From Oxalobacteraceae sp. CFBP 8761 (GTDB lineage Bacteria; Pseudomonadota; Gammaproteobacteria; Burkholderiales; Burkholderiaceae_D): DNA of 64,000 nucleotides. Positions 1 to 9,350 of this stretch are shown piece by piece. The stretch spans positions 1,290,996 through 1,354,995 of the forward strand of contig JACYUE010000001.1 of assembly GCA_014841595.1 (NCBI GenBank), in the 5' to 3' direction. A model generated the notes under the pieces. That model made no database searches, was not told where the DNA came from, and worked only from the letters and a program-made list of their open reading frames with translations. The translations under genes and the position numbers were made by a program. Each line of letters starts with the position of its first letter. Position 1 is the first letter of the stretch.

Positions 1-2
1 AT

Positions 3-638
3 CAGCAGGGCAAGTACGAGATCGCGCTCGACGAAATCAAGAAGGCGCTGGCGGCCGATGCCGCCTATGCCGACGCGTACGGCTTGCGCGCGCTGGTCTA
101 CACGTCAATGGGCCAGTATCCGCTGGCTGAAGAGAACTACCAGCAGGCGCTGCGCCTGCGCCCGAACGACCCCGAGTTTTCGAACAACTTCGGTTCGTTT
201 TTATGCCAGTCGGTCAACCGTCCGGCCGAGGCAATGCGTTATTTCGATGCCGCACTGAAGAACCCCACTTACCAGACGCCGCTCAGTGCGCTGGTGAATG
301 CGGGCGTGTGCAGCATCAAGAACCAGAACAACGATGCGGCCGAGCGTTATCTGCTCGAAGCCTTGCGTCTGAACCCCGGTCTGCCAACGGTCAATACCGG
401 ATTGGCGCGGGTGTACTACGAGCGGCGCGACCTTGAGCGCGCCGGTTTTTTCATCAACCGTCTGCTCGAGACAGCCAAGCTCGAGACGCTGTCGGCCGAT
501 GCGCTGTGGCTTGCCATGCGCATCGGCCGCAAGGCGGGTGACCGGACCCATGAAGCGTCGCTGGCAGCCCAGTTGCGGCGCCGCTTCCCCGGTTCGCCCG
601 AGTACGCAGCGTACGAGCGCGGGGCGTTTGGTGAGTAA
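3..638 (+). CDS. pilW: Type IV pilus biogenesis/stability protein PilW (PilF), 5' truncated by window
   Basis: The open frame enters from the left edge, so the start codon and any lipoprotein signal lie outside the window. The visible ~211 residues are tandem tetratricopeptide repeats, with typical repeat signatures such as YPLAEENYQQALRLRPNDPE and AERYLLEALRLNPGLP. PilW/PilF is an outer-membrane lipoprotein pilotin that helps the PilQ secretin multimerise. The name rests on the TPR pattern plus position directly before rodZ and ispG, an order known in beta- and gammaproteobacteria. It ends 27 bases before rodZ and is probably cotranscribed. A generic TPR protein is the alternative, but context makes PilW likely. 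Confidence 0.85.
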   Translation, partial: QQGKYEIALDEIKKALAADAAYADAYGLRALVYTSMGQYPLAEENYQQALRLRPNDPEFSNNFGSFLCQSVNRPAEAMRYFDAALKNPTYQTPLSALVNAGVCSIKNQNNDAAERYLLEALRLNPGLPTVNTGLARVYYERRDLERAGFFINRLLETAKLETLSADALWLAMRIGRKAGDRTHEASLAAQLRRRFPGSPEYAAYERGAFGE

Positions 639-644
639 AGAAGA

Positions 645-662
645 ACAAGGACAAGGACAAGG
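645..662 (+). repeat. Three tandem ACAAGG hexamers in the rodZ ribosome-binding region
   Basis: ACAAGG occurs three times in a row and is followed by ACAATG, which contains the rodZ start codon at 666. Each unit carries an AGG Shine-Dalgarno core; the cores end 3, 9 and 15 bases before the ATG, and the middle one is ideally spaced. Copy-number change would alter ribosome binding without shifting any reading frame. Confidence 0.8.
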
Positions 663-665
663 ACA

Positions 666-1664
666 ATGAACGAGCAAGCAGACCAGCCAGCCGCACCGGG
701 CAACGCGTCCGGCATCCCTGGCAAGACCCTGCAATCCCAGCGCGAGACCATGGGCTGGAGCGTCGAGCAGGTTGCCGACCAGCTCAAGCTGGCGCCGCGC
801 CAGGTGCTGGCGCTGGAAGCAGGCGATTACGCGTCGCTGCCCAGCCCGGCCGTTACGCGCGGCTTCGTGCGCGCCTACGCCAAGCTGCTGCGCATCGACG
901 CGGCGCCACTGGTGTCGATGATCGAACTGAACATGCCGCCGGAAGCCCGCGCTGGCGCCCAGTCGGCGATGGCTGCTGCGCGCCGTGAACAAAAACCGGC
1001 GGCGTTCTCGGAAACCCGGTTCCCGATCAATGGCAAGCGCCGCAGTCTGCCACTGGGCTGGATCGCCGCCGTGGTCATCGTGGCCGGCGCCGCCGTTGCG
1101 GCCTGGCAGTTCGACCTGATACCAAGTCTGAACCGCGATGTCGAATCGGGCGATACGATGGTGCTCGAGAATCCGGCTGCCGGCGTCGTGGCACCGGGTA
1201 CTGCCGCGCCGGTCCAGCAGGGCCTGATCAATCCGTCGGTGCCGCTCATTTCGGTGCCGTCGCCATCGAGCCAGGGCACGGCCCCGGCGGGCGCGCCAAC
1301 GACGGCGCCAACGACGGCGCCGACGACGCCGGCCGCACCCGCAGCGGCGCCTGCCGCTGCGCCGGTCACTGCACCGGCTACCGCCACGCCGGCACCAGTT
1401 GCTGCGGCACCGGCTGCCGCAGGCGTCAACACGCTGGTGCTGAACGTGCGCGCCGATTCGTGGATCGAAGTGCGTCCGAGCGGCGGCGGTCGTCCGCTGA
1501 TCTCGCGCCTGGTCAAGGCCGGCAGCACCGAGTCGGTCGAGGTCGCCGGCCCCGTCAACCTGACCGTCGGCGTGCCGGGTGCCGTGACCGCGACCCTGCG
1601 CGGCGCCAATGTCCCGCTGCCACAGCAGCCGGGCAAGACCATCGCACGCGTGGCCCTGAAATAA
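666..1664 (+). CDS. rodZ: RodZ-like cell-shape protein: helix-turn-helix, one membrane helix, DUF4115
   Basis: 332 residues. Residues ~17-75 form an XRE-type helix-turn-helix of the RodZ kind (LQSQRETMGWSVEQVADQLK). A single membrane helix follows at ~123-143 (GWIAAVVIVAGAAVAAWQF). Next comes a long Ala/Pro/Thr-rich periplasmic linker with APTT repeats (~205-250), then a C-terminal DUF4115 beta domain (~255-332). RodZ anchors MreB to the inner membrane and supports rod shape. The start follows the ACAAGG repeat with good spacing. It lies between pilW and ispG, as in related genomes. The N-terminal helix-turn-helix of this family binds MreB rather than acting as an ordinary transcription factor (family knowledge). 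Confidence 0.88.
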   Translation: MNEQADQPAAPGNASGIPGKTLQSQRETMGWSVEQVADQLKLAPRQVLALEAGDYASLPSPAVTRGFVRAYAKLLRIDAAPLVSMIELNMPPEARAGAQSAMAAARREQKPAAFSETRFPINGKRRSLPLGWIAAVVIVAGAAVAAWQFDLIPSLNRDVESGDTMVLENPAAGVVAPGTAAPVQQGLINPSVPLISVPSPSSQGTAPAGAPTTAPTTAPTTPAAPAAAPAAAPVTAPATATPAPVAAAPAAAGVNTLVLNVRADSWIEVRPSGGGRPLISRLVKAGSTESVEVAGPVNLTVGVPGAVTATLRGANVPLPQQPGKTIARVALK

Positions 1665-1687
1665 GCTGATCACTCGCTGGAACCAAC

Positions 1688-2989
1688 ATGAATTCCTTGA
1701 ACGAAGCCCCAATCCCCGAGTACGCATCGGCCGCCGCCATTCCATCGGGCCCAATGGCCCGCCGCGCCAGCCGCAAGGTCCTGGTCGCGCACGGCGCGCG
1801 CCAGGTGTGGGTCGGTGGCGATGCGCCCGTCGTCATCCAGTCGATGACCAATACCGATACTGCCGACGCGATCGGTACCGCGATCCAGATCAAGGAGCTG
1901 GCACGTGCCGGCTCCGAGATCGTGCGCATCACGGTGAACACGCCTGAAGCAGCAGCGGCCGTACCGGCGATCCGCGCCCAGCTCGACCGCATGGAAGTCG
2001 ATGTGCCGCTGGTCGGCGACTTCCATTACAACGGTCACCTGCTGCTGCGCGACTATCCCGAGTGCGCGCAGGCGCTGTCGAAGTACCGCATCAATCCGGG
2101 CAATGTGGGGCAGGGCGCCAAGCGCGATACCCAGTTCGCCCAGATGATCGAGATCGCCGCCAAGTACGACAAGCCGGTGCGCATCGGCGTGAACTGGGGC
2201 AGCCTGGACCAGTCGCTGCTGGCGCGCATCATGGACGAGAACGCATTGCGCGCCAATCCATGGTCGGCGCAGGCCGTCATGTACGAAGCGCTGATCACGT
2301 CGGCCATCGAAAACGCCATTCGCGCCGAAGAAGTGGGCCTGGCGCGCGACAAGATCATCCTGTCGTGCAAGGTCTCGGGCGTGCAGGACCTGATTGCCGT
2401 GTACCGCGAACTGGCCCGCCGCTGCGATTACCCACTGCATCTGGGCCTGACCGAAGCGGGCATGGGCAGCAAGGGCATCGTCGCCTCGACCGCTGCGCTG
2501 TCGGTGCTGCTGCAAGAAGGCATCGGCGACACGATCCGTATTTCGCTGACACCGGAACCGGGCGGCGACCGCACGCGCGAAGTCATCGTCGGCCAGGAAA
2601 TCCTGCAGACGATGGGCCTGCGCAAGTTCACGCCGATGGTCATCGCGTGCCCGGGTTGCGGCCGCACGACGTCGACCGTGTTCCAGGAGCTGGCGGACAA
2701 TATCCAGACCTTCCTGCGTGACCAGATGCCAGAATGGAAAAAGACCTATCCGGGCGTGGAAGGCATGAACGTGGCCGTGATGGGTTGCATCGTCAACGGG
2801 CCGGGCGAATCGAAGCACGCGAACATCGGCATCAGCTTGCCGGGCACGGGCGAATCGACGGCGGCGCCGGTGTTTGTCGATGGCCAGAAGTTTGCCACGC
2901 TGCGCGGTGAGCGAATCGTCGAAGAGTTCCAGACGATCGTGCTCGATTACGTGAAGAAGAATTACAGCCGCGAGTCGGTCGCACAATAA
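1688..2989 (+). CDS. ispG: 4-hydroxy-3-methylbut-2-en-1-yl diphosphate synthase (flavodoxin), IspG/GcpE
   Basis: 433 residues, the length usual for the proteobacterial enzyme. It converts MEcPP to HMBPP in the MEP isoprenoid pathway, using a [4Fe-4S] cluster. Recognisable segments are [13 protein letters not shown] near the start, the barrel segment [10 protein letters not shown], and the C-terminal cluster Cys motifs IACPGCGRT and [15 protein letters not shown]. An N-terminal extension of ~20 residues precedes the conserved RKVLVAHG region. It sits 23 bases after rodZ and 46 before hisS, consistent with one operon. Confidence 0.97.
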   Translation: MNSLNEAPIPEYASAAAIPSGPMARRASRKVLVAHGARQVWVGGDAPVVIQSMTNTDTADAIGTAIQIKELARAGSEIVRITVNTPEAAAAVPAIRAQLDRMEVDVPLVGDFHYNGHLLLRDYPECAQALSKYRINPGNVGQGAKRDTQFAQMIEIAAKYDKPVRIGVNWGSLDQSLLARIMDENALRANPWSAQAVMYEALITSAIENAIRAEEVGLARDKIILSCKVSGVQDLIAVYRELARRCDYPLHLGLTEAGMGSKGIVASTAALSVLLQEGIGDTIRISLTPEPGGDRTREVIVGQEILQTMGLRKFTPMVIACPGCGRTTSTVFQELADNIQTFLRDQMPEWKKTYPGVEGMNVAVMGCIVNGPGESKHANIGISLPGTGESTAAPVFVDGQKFATLRGERIVEEFQTIVLDYVKKNYSRESVAQ

Positions 2990-3035
2990 AATCCGCCGCG
3001 GCGCCAGCACGCGGTGATCGAAGAGTTTACTTACC

Positions 3036-4388
3036 ATGTCCAAACCAGAAAAAATCGTCGCCATCAAAGGCATGAACGACATCCTGCCCAGCGATGCACC
3101 GCTGTGGGAATTGTTCGAGAACACCACTGAAACGATCCTGAAAAGCTACGGCTACCAGAAGATCGTCACGCCGATCGTCGAGCAGACGAGCCTGTTCTCG
3201 CGCGCCATCGGCGCCGTGACCGACATCGTCGAAAAAGAAATGTATTCGTTCGAGGATTCGATGAACGGCGACCAGCTCACGTTGCGTCCTGAAGGCACGG
3301 CCAGCGTCGTACGCGCCGTGCTCGAACACAATCTGGTCTACGACGGCCCGCGCCGCCTGTGGTACAAGGGCCCGATGTTCCGCCACGAGCGTCCGCAGCG
3401 CGGCCGCTATCGCCAGTTCTTCCAGTTCGGCGCGGAAGCCATCGGTTTTTCGGGCCCGGACATCGATGCCGAGCTGATCATGATGTGCCGCCGCCTGTGG
3501 GATGACCTGGGCATCGAGAATGTGCGCCTCGAACTGAATTCGATCGGCAATGCCGAAGAGCGCCAGCGTCACCGCGCCGACCTGATCGCCTACCTCGAAC
3601 AGCACGAAAGCATCCTGGACGCCGAGGCCAAGCGCCGCCTGCACAGCAATCCGCTGCGCATCCTCGACACCAAGAATCCTGCCATGCAGGAAATGGTCAA
3701 CGCGGCCCCGCGCCTGCTTGATTACCTGGGCGAAGAATCGCTGGCGCACTTTAACGGCGTCAAGTTCTTGCTGGACCAGAACGCGGTGCAGTACACGGTC
3801 AACCCGCGCCTCGTGCGCGGCCTGGACTATTACAACCGCACCGTGTTCGAGTGGGTCACCGATGCACTCGGCTCGCAAGGCACGATCTGCGCTGGCGGCC
3901 GCTACGATCCGCTGGTCGAAACGTTTGGCGGCAAGGCCACCCCGGCCGTCGGTTTCGCGATGGGCATGGAGCGTATCATCGAGCTGATGAAGGCGATGGG
4001 CGAGCCGGCCGAGCCGAACCAATGCGACGTCTACATGGTCCATCAGGGCGAGAAGGCGCAGCTGCAAGCCTTCATCCTGGCCGAGCGCATTCGGGATGCC
4101 GGGCTGGATGTTGTGTTACATTGCGCAACGCCGTCGGGTGCCGGCAGCTTCAAGAGCCAGATGAAGAAGGCCGACGGGTCGGGCGCAGCGTTTGCCGTGA
4201 TCATTGGCGAGGACGAAGTCGCCAACGAAACCGCGGCCGTGAAGACGATGCGCGGCGAGATCGGCGAGCAGCAGCAGAGCACCGTGCCGTTCCTGGAAGT
4301 GGTCGATTATCTGGTCGACCAGATCACCGGCGCGCACGTGCATGACGAACACTGCGGTCACGATCACGATCACATCCATAAGCACTAA
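3036..4388 (+). CDS. hisS: Histidyl-tRNA synthetase with a histidine-rich C-terminal tail
   Basis: 450 residues; class II aminoacyl-tRNA synthetase charging tRNA-His. Class II motif 2 with the ATP-contacting Arg lies in the region of residues ~85-130 ([15 protein letters not shown], then [14 protein letters not shown]). The histidine-specific signature is [12 protein letters not shown], motif 3 is [10 protein letters not shown], and the anticodon-binding domain follows from ~330. The last 17 residues ([17 protein letters not shown]) contain eight His and one Cys and lie beyond the usual end of the family. The tail looks metal-binding (inference). Neighbours ispG and yfgM keep the conserved order. 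Confidence 0.97.
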   Translation: MSKPEKIVAIKGMNDILPSDAPLWELFENTTETILKSYGYQKIVTPIVEQTSLFSRAIGAVTDIVEKEMYSFEDSMNGDQLTLRPEGTASVVRAVLEHNLVYDGPRRLWYKGPMFRHERPQRGRYRQFFQFGAEAIGFSGPDIDAELIMMCRRLWDDLGIENVRLELNSIGNAEERQRHRADLIAYLEQHESILDAEAKRRLHSNPLRILDTKNPAMQEMVNAAPRLLDYLGEESLAHFNGVKFLLDQNAVQYTVNPRLVRGLDYYNRTVFEWVTDALGSQGTICAGGRYDPLVETFGGKATPAVGFAMGMERIIELMKAMGEPAEPNQCDVYMVHQGEKAQLQAFILAERIRDAGLDVVLHCATPSGAGSFKSQMKKADGSGAAFAVIIGEDEVANETAAVKTMRGEIGEQQQSTVPFLEVVDYLVDQITGAHVHDEHCGHDHDHIHKH

Positions 4389-4435
4389 ACCCCGTCGTAC
4401 AACGCATTCCATCCACTCACTACAAGAACACGCAC

Positions 4436-5119
4436 ATGGCATACGATCACCAAGAGCAGGAACAACTTGATTCCTTCAAGGCGTTCTGGTCGAAATACGG
4501 CAACATCATCGTCTGGGTCCTGATCCTGGCGCTCGGTTCATTCGCCGGCTGGAACTTCTGGAAAACCCACCAGGCCAACAAGTCGATTGAAGCCTCGGCG
4601 CTGTACGACGAACTGCAGACGTCGCTGCTGGCCAATGACAATGCCAAGGTGCAGCGTATCGCCGGCGACATCCGCAGCAAGTACGAGAATTCGCCATACA
4701 CGCAGATGGCAGCCCTGGCCGCGGCCAAGACGTCATTCGAAGCGAACGACCTGAAAACCGCCAAGGCCCAGCTGCAATGGGCGGCCGACAACGGCAACGA
4801 CGAATACAAGTCGATTGCCAAGCTGCGTCTGGCTGGCGTGCTGCTCGATGAAAAAGCCTTCGACGAGGCCCTGAAAGTCTTGAATGGCACCTTCCTGCCG
4901 CAGTTCACCGCTGAAGTGAACGACCGCAAGGGCGATGTGCTGGTCGGCCAGAACAAGCTGAACGAAGCGCGTGCTGCGTATGTCGCCGCACTGGCCGCGA
5001 TGGATGCCGCCAGCCCGGCCCGTCAACTGGTGCAGGTCAAGCTCGAAGCCATCGGCGGCACGGTGCCGGCAGACAAGAACGGCCAAGCGCCAGCCGCAGA
5101 CCAGAAAGCGGCTGCGTAA
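4436..5119 (+). CDS. YfgM-like membrane-anchored tetratricopeptide protein (UPF0070)
   Basis: 227 residues. A short cytoplasmic N-terminus (MAYDHQEQEQLDSFKAFWSKYG) leads into one membrane helix (~23-42, IIVWVLILALGSFAGW) and then a periplasmic TPR-like domain. It ends in an Ala/Gln/Lys-rich tail. This is the YfgM family, which associates with SecYEG and the chaperone PpiD, helping exported proteins past the inner membrane (known in E. coli). It is invariably found between hisS and bamB. The 48-base gap after hisS has no obvious promoter. Confidence 0.88.
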   Translation: MAYDHQEQEQLDSFKAFWSKYGNIIVWVLILALGSFAGWNFWKTHQANKSIEASALYDELQTSLLANDNAKVQRIAGDIRSKYENSPYTQMAALAAAKTSFEANDLKTAKAQLQWAADNGNDEYKSIAKLRLAGVLLDEKAFDEALKVLNGTFLPQFTAEVNDRKGDVLVGQNKLNEARAAYVAALAAMDAASPARQLVQVKLEAIGGTVPADKNGQAPAADQKAAA

Positions 5120-5136
5120 ATTTTTCGCATGAGATG

Positions 5137-5169
5137 GCCCGCGTCCGCCTTCGAGCGGCCGCGGGCTTT
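5137..5169 (+). terminator. GC-rich hairpin between yfgM and bamB
   Basis: GCCCGCG (5137-5143) pairs with CGCGGGC (5160-5166), and inside it CCGC (5145-5148) pairs with GCGG (5155-5158). Only three T residues follow, so it is more likely a weak attenuator or an mRNA-stability element than a full terminator. Confidence 0.4.
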
Positions 5170-5204
5170 GCGTCCTTTATAGTCCAGGAACAAGGTAGAA
5201 CATA

Positions 5205-6359
5205 ATGCGTATTAGCAGCAAGCTTGTTGGCGTCGGCGTACTGGCCCTGATGACGGGTTGCTCGACCCTCAATTCGCTCAATCCATTTGCATCCGACAAG
5301 AAGGGCGATCAACCCGCCAAGCTCGTCGAACTCAAGGGCAGCATGGCCGTGCGCACCGCATGGAAACTCGACATCGGCAAGGCGAAGGGCTACCAGTTCT
5401 CGCCGGCGCTGAGCGGCAACACGCTCGTCGTGGCCGCGGCCGATGGCGCCATTGCGCGTGTCGATGCCGCCACCGGCAAGCAGCTGTGGCGCGTCAAGGC
5501 CGACAGCGAGCTGTCGGCGGGCGTGGGCACGGATGGCAACCTGATCGTCGTCGGTGCCGAGAAGGGCATCCTGATGGGCTACGACATGGACGGCAAGCTG
5601 CTCTGGAAAACGCAGCTGTCGAGCGAAATCCTGTCGGCGCCGGTCGTGTCGCAAGGCATCGTCGTCGCCCGTTCGATCGACAACCGCATCGTCGGTGTCG
5701 ACGCGACCGATGGCAGCAAGAAATGGACCGTGCAGAAGGTCGCGCCACCACTGACCCTGCGCAATGCGCCGGGCATGATCGTGGCCGGCACCGACGTCAT
5801 CGTCGCGCAGCCGGGCGGCAAGCTGTCCGCACTGATCATCGCCACCGGCGCACCGCGCTGGGATGTCGAGGTCGGCATTTCGCGCGGCGCGACCGAACTG
5901 GAGCGCGTTACCGATATCGGCGGCGCTCCGGTGCTGTTCGAGAACGAGGTGTGCGCCGCTTCCTACCAAGGGCGCGTAGGCTGCTTTGACCTGGTGACCG
6001 GTTCGGCGCGCTGGACGCGCGACCTGTCCTCCAGCGTCGGCGTGGCCGTCGACCAATTGTTCGTGTTCGCACCGGACGACAAGGGAGCACTCAATGCATT
6101 CACCCGCGACACGGGCGCCAGCAGCTGGAAGAACGACAAACTGTCGTTCCGCCGCCTGTCGACCCCGCTGTCGTATGGCCGCGCCGTCGCGGTTGGCGAC
6201 TACGAAGGCTATGTGCACTTCCTGTCGCGCGAAGATGGCTCTTTCCTGGCGCGCGCCGCAACCGACGGGAGCCCGATTGTGGGCACGCCGCTGGTGGCCG
6301 GCTCAAACCTGATTTTTCAAACACAAAACGGAACTGTGACCGCCATCGCGGTCGAATAA
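5205..6359 (+). CDS. bamB: Outer membrane protein assembly factor BamB
   Basis: 384 residues. Lipoprotein signal peptide with lipobox LMTGC at residues ~15-19, so the mature protein begins at that Cys. The rest is a repetitive beta-propeller of PQQ-like blades (DAATGKQLWRVKADS, YDMDGKLLWKTQLSSEI, DATDGSKKWTV). BamB is the periplasmic scaffold subunit of the BAM complex that inserts beta-barrel proteins. It sits directly before der, only six bases away, which is the canonical bamB-der pairing. Confidence 0.96.
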   Translation: MRISSKLVGVGVLALMTGCSTLNSLNPFASDKKGDQPAKLVELKGSMAVRTAWKLDIGKAKGYQFSPALSGNTLVVAAADGAIARVDAATGKQLWRVKADSELSAGVGTDGNLIVVGAEKGILMGYDMDGKLLWKTQLSSEILSAPVVSQGIVVARSIDNRIVGVDATDGSKKWTVQKVAPPLTLRNAPGMIVAGTDVIVAQPGGKLSALIIATGAPRWDVEVGISRGATELERVTDIGGAPVLFENEVCAASYQGRVGCFDLVTGSARWTRDLSSSVGVAVDQLFVFAPDDKGALNAFTRDTGASSWKNDKLSFRRLSTPLSYGRAVAVGDYEGYVHFLSREDGSFLARAATDGSPIVGTPLVAGSNLIFQTQNGTVTAIAVE

Positions 6360-6365
6360 GAAAAC

Positions 6366-7703
6366 ATGAAGCCGGTAATCGCACTCGTAGGTCGACCCAA
6401 CGTCGGGAAATCGACCTTATTTAACCGCATGACCCGTTCGCGCGACGCGTTGGTGGCCGACATGCCAGGCCTGACGCGCGACCGCCACTACGGCGAAGGC
6501 CGCATTGGCGAACGACCATTCCTGGTCATTGACACGGGCGGTTTCGAGCCGGTCGCCAAAGAAGGCATCATGCACGAAATGGCGCTGCAAACGCGCCAGG
6601 CCGTCGCCGAAGCCGACGTGGTCGTGTTCATCGTTGACGGTCGCCAGGGCTTGACCCCGCACGACAAGACCATCACCGATTTTCTGCGCAAGAGCGGCCG
6701 CAAGGTCATGCTCGTCGTGAACAAATCCGAAGGCATGAAGTACACGGCCGTCACCGCCGACTTCTACGAACTCGGCATGGGTGACCCGTACGTCATTTCG
6801 GCCGCCCACGGCGACGGCGTGACCGACCTCGTGGTCGAAGCCCTCGACGCTGCATTCGCCGCGCGGCCGGACGAGCCGGCTGAACTCGAGCACGTCGACC
6901 ATGGCATCAAGATCGCCATCGTCGGCCGCCCGAACGTGGGCAAGTCGACCCTGATCAATACGCTGGTCGGCGAGCAGCGCGTGATCGCCTTCGACATGCC
7001 GGGCACCACGCGCGACTCGATCGAAGTACCGTTCGAACGCGACGGCAAGAAGTTCACGCTGATCGACACTGCGGGTATCCGCCGTCGCGGCAAGATCTTT
7101 GAGGCCATCGAGAAGTTCTCGGTGGTCAAGACGATGCAGTCGATCGCCGACGCCAACGTCGTCGTGCTGCTGCTCGACGCCCAGCAAGACATCTCGGAGC
7201 AAGACGCGCACATCGCCGGCTTCATCCTGGAGTCGGGCAGGGCGCTGGTGGTCGCTGTCAACAAATGGGATGGCCTGAAAACCGACGAGCGCGACGAAGT
7301 CAAAATCGATCTCGACCGCAAACTCGATTTCCTCAGCTTCGCCAACACGCACTTCGTCTCGGCACTGCGCGGCACCGGCATCACGCAACTGATGAAATCG
7401 GTCGAGGCGGCCTATGCTGCAGCCACTGCCAATCTGTCGACGCCGCGCCTGACGCGCGCGCTGCAAGAGGCGGTAGAGAAGCAAGAGCCGAAGCGCAAGG
7501 GCTCGGGCCGTCCAAAGATGCGCTACGCCCACCAGGGTGGCCAGAACCCGCCGATCATCGTCATCCACGGCAATGCCCTGGATGGGATCAGCGAGCCTTA
7601 CAAGCGCTATCTCGAGAAGCATTTCCGCGAGACGTTCAGCCTGGTCGGCACACCGCTGCGGATCGAGCTGCGCAGTGGCAAGAACCCGTTCGCGAAGCCG
7701 TAG
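6366..7703 (+). CDS. der: Ribosome-assembly GTPase Der (EngA)
   Basis: 445 residues with two tandem GTPase domains: P-loops [12 protein letters not shown] (residues ~8-19) and [12 protein letters not shown] (~186-197), with DTGGF and DTAGI switch II motifs and NKSE/NKWD specificity motifs. A C-terminal KH-like domain follows (~360-445). Der is essential for 50S subunit maturation. The start lies six bases after bamB. The C-terminus is Lys/Arg-rich, as is common in betaproteobacteria. Confidence 0.98.
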   Translation: MKPVIALVGRPNVGKSTLFNRMTRSRDALVADMPGLTRDRHYGEGRIGERPFLVIDTGGFEPVAKEGIMHEMALQTRQAVAEADVVVFIVDGRQGLTPHDKTITDFLRKSGRKVMLVVNKSEGMKYTAVTADFYELGMGDPYVISAAHGDGVTDLVVEALDAAFAARPDEPAELEHVDHGIKIAIVGRPNVGKSTLINTLVGEQRVIAFDMPGTTRDSIEVPFERDGKKFTLIDTAGIRRRGKIFEAIEKFSVVKTMQSIADANVVVLLLDAQQDISEQDAHIAGFILESGRALVVAVNKWDGLKTDERDEVKIDLDRKLDFLSFANTHFVSALRGTGITQLMKSVEAAYAAATANLSTPRLTRALQEAVEKQEPKRKGSGRPKMRYAHQGGQNPPIIVIHGNALDGISEPYKRYLEKHFRETFSLVGTPLRIELRSGKNPFAKP

Positions 7704-7850
7704 CAGTACGACAAAAAGTGGCGAAACAGGTTACAGTAGTTCAGGGCCGCATTCGCTTTGGCAGAATATGGCCTCACCCATGTGGCATGACTACTTGAAA
7801 ATCGGCAAATCGCCTCAAACTTTTAACTACAACAACATCACGGAGCTGTT

Positions 7851-8090
7851 ATGAGCAACAAAGGGCAACTGTTACAAGACCCATTCCTCAACGCCTTGCG
7901 CAAGGAACACGTCCCTGTCTCGATCTACCTGGTCAACGGTATCAAGCTGCAGGGTCATATCGAATCCTTCGACCAATACGTCGTCCTGCTTCGCAACACC
8001 GTGACCCAGATGGTCTATAAACACGCCATCTCTACCGTCGTGCCGGCCCGCGCCGTCAACCTCAATCTTGACTCCAGCGAAGCCGAGTAA
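7851..8090 (+). CDS. hfq: RNA chaperone Hfq
   Basis: 79 residues. Sm1 core [20 protein letters not shown] and Sm2 segment [16 protein letters not shown] (the YKHA signature) are intact, and the C-terminal tail is short. Hfq hexamers pair small RNAs with mRNAs. The 147-base gap after der probably contains a promoter, but I cannot assign one with confidence. hflX starts five bases downstream, giving the usual hfq-hflX-hflK-hflC order. Confidence 0.98.
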   Translation: MSNKGQLLQDPFLNALRKEHVPVSIYLVNGIKLQGHIESFDQYVVLLRNTVTQMVYKHAISTVVPARAVNLNLDSSEAE

Positions 8091-8095
8091 GGCCG

Positions 8096-9346
8096 ATGGC
8101 TGACGCCCCCGGCACGCCGCTCATGCGCGCAGCCCTGGTCGGCATCGACTTCGGGACTGGCGACTTCAACGCCAGTCTCGAAGAGTTGTCCCTGCTTGCG
8201 AAGTCCGCTGGCGCCGAACCGATCACCACGATCACGGCCAAGCGCTCGAGCCCCGATCCCGCACTCTTCATCGGCAGCGGCAAGGCCGATGAAATCGCCC
8301 TCGACGCCAAGGCACTCGGCGTCGACATCGTCATCTTCAATCACGCACTCTCGCCTGCCCAGCAGCGTAACCTTGAGCGTCGTCTCGAGCTGCGCGTCGT
8401 CGACCGTACCAGCCTGATCCTCGATATCTTCGCGCAGCGCGCCAAGAGCCACGAGGGCAAGCTGCAGGTCGAGTTGGCCCAGTTGCAGCACCTGGCCACG
8501 CGCCTGATCCGCGGCTGGACTCACCTTGAACGGCAAAAGGGCGGTATCGGCCTGCGCGGTCCGGGTGAAACCCAGCTCGAGACCGACCGCCGACTCATTG
8601 GCGAACGCGTCAAGGCGCTGCGCGCGCGGCTGGCCAAGCTGCGCAAGCAGCACGAGACCCAACGCCGTCAGCGCGGCCGCAACAACACGTTCTCCGTTTC
8701 GCTGGTCGGCTATACCAACGCCGGAAAGTCGACGCTGTTCAACTCGCTGACCAAGGCCGGCGTCTACGTGGCGAACCAGCTGTTTGCCACGCTCGACACG
8801 ACCAGCCGCCGCATGTATCTGGGCGACGAGGTAGGCAGTGTCGTCATTTCTGACACCGTCGGCTTCGTGCGCGACTTGCCGCACCAGCTGGTGGCGGCAT
8901 TCCGCGCCACGCTCGAAGAGACGATCCACGCCGACCTGCTGCTGCACGTGGTCGACAGCGCGTCACCGACGCGCATGGAGCAGGTGGAGCAGGTCAACGA
9001 GGTATTGCGCGAGATCGGCGCCGATCATGTTCCCCAAATTCTGGTCTGGAACAAGATCGATGCTGCGGGCCTGGAGCCCGGGGTCGAGCGTGATGAGTAT
9101 GATAAGATCAACCGGGTGTTTATCAGTGCCCATAGCGGCGCCGGCCTGGATCTGCTGCGTTCGGCGATCGCCGAAACGGCCAAGTCCGGACCTGGTCAAA
9201 GCTATCGAGCCACCCCGGAAAACGAAGAACAGGACGACGCTTTCGAGCTCGCCGAGGTCGATGCGTCGGTGGACGCGCTGCCTGGCGCGCTACCCGAAGG
9301 TCCTGCCGACCATCTGCCAACTTCCACCCTTGTCGGGCCACGCTAA
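8096..9346 (+). CDS. hflX: GTPase HflX
   Basis: 416 residues. The N-terminal HflX domain ends in the helical linker with the signature GGIGLRGPGETQLETDRR (~155-175). The G domain has P-loop GYTNAGKSTLFN (~204-215), DTVGFV and NKID. A ~45-residue acidic C-terminal tail follows. HflX binds and splits stalled ribosomes, especially under heat stress (family knowledge). ATG at 8096 is five bases after the hfq stop. Confidence 0.96.
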   Translation: MADAPGTPLMRAALVGIDFGTGDFNASLEELSLLAKSAGAEPITTITAKRSSPDPALFIGSGKADEIALDAKALGVDIVIFNHALSPAQQRNLERRLELRVVDRTSLILDIFAQRAKSHEGKLQVELAQLQHLATRLIRGWTHLERQKGGIGLRGPGETQLETDRRLIGERVKALRARLAKLRKQHETQRRQRGRNNTFSVSLVGYTNAGKSTLFNSLTKAGVYVANQLFATLDTTSRRMYLGDEVGSVVISDTVGFVRDLPHQLVAAFRATLEETIHADLLLHVVDSASPTRMEQVEQVNEVLREIGADHVPQILVWNKIDAAGLEPGVERDEYDKINRVFISAHSGAGLDLLRSAIAETAKSGPGQSYRATPENEEQDDAFELAEVDASVDALPGALPEGPADHLPTSTLVGPR

Positions 9347-9350
9347 GCCT

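Noticed and set aside
1297..1330. Short tandem repeats that look like a repeat array or CRISPR seed
   Set aside because: They are the codons of an Ala-Pro-Thr-Thr linker inside rodZ; no spacers or repeats elsewhere.
201..1754. A 517-residue minus-strand frame across pilW and rodZ
   Set aside because: It is low-complexity, Arg/Gly-rich and opposite two well-supported genes.
8838..9350. A longer hflK start inside hflX
   Set aside because: The upstream residues are an out-of-frame translation of hflX; family members start at MFVSILKRFG.
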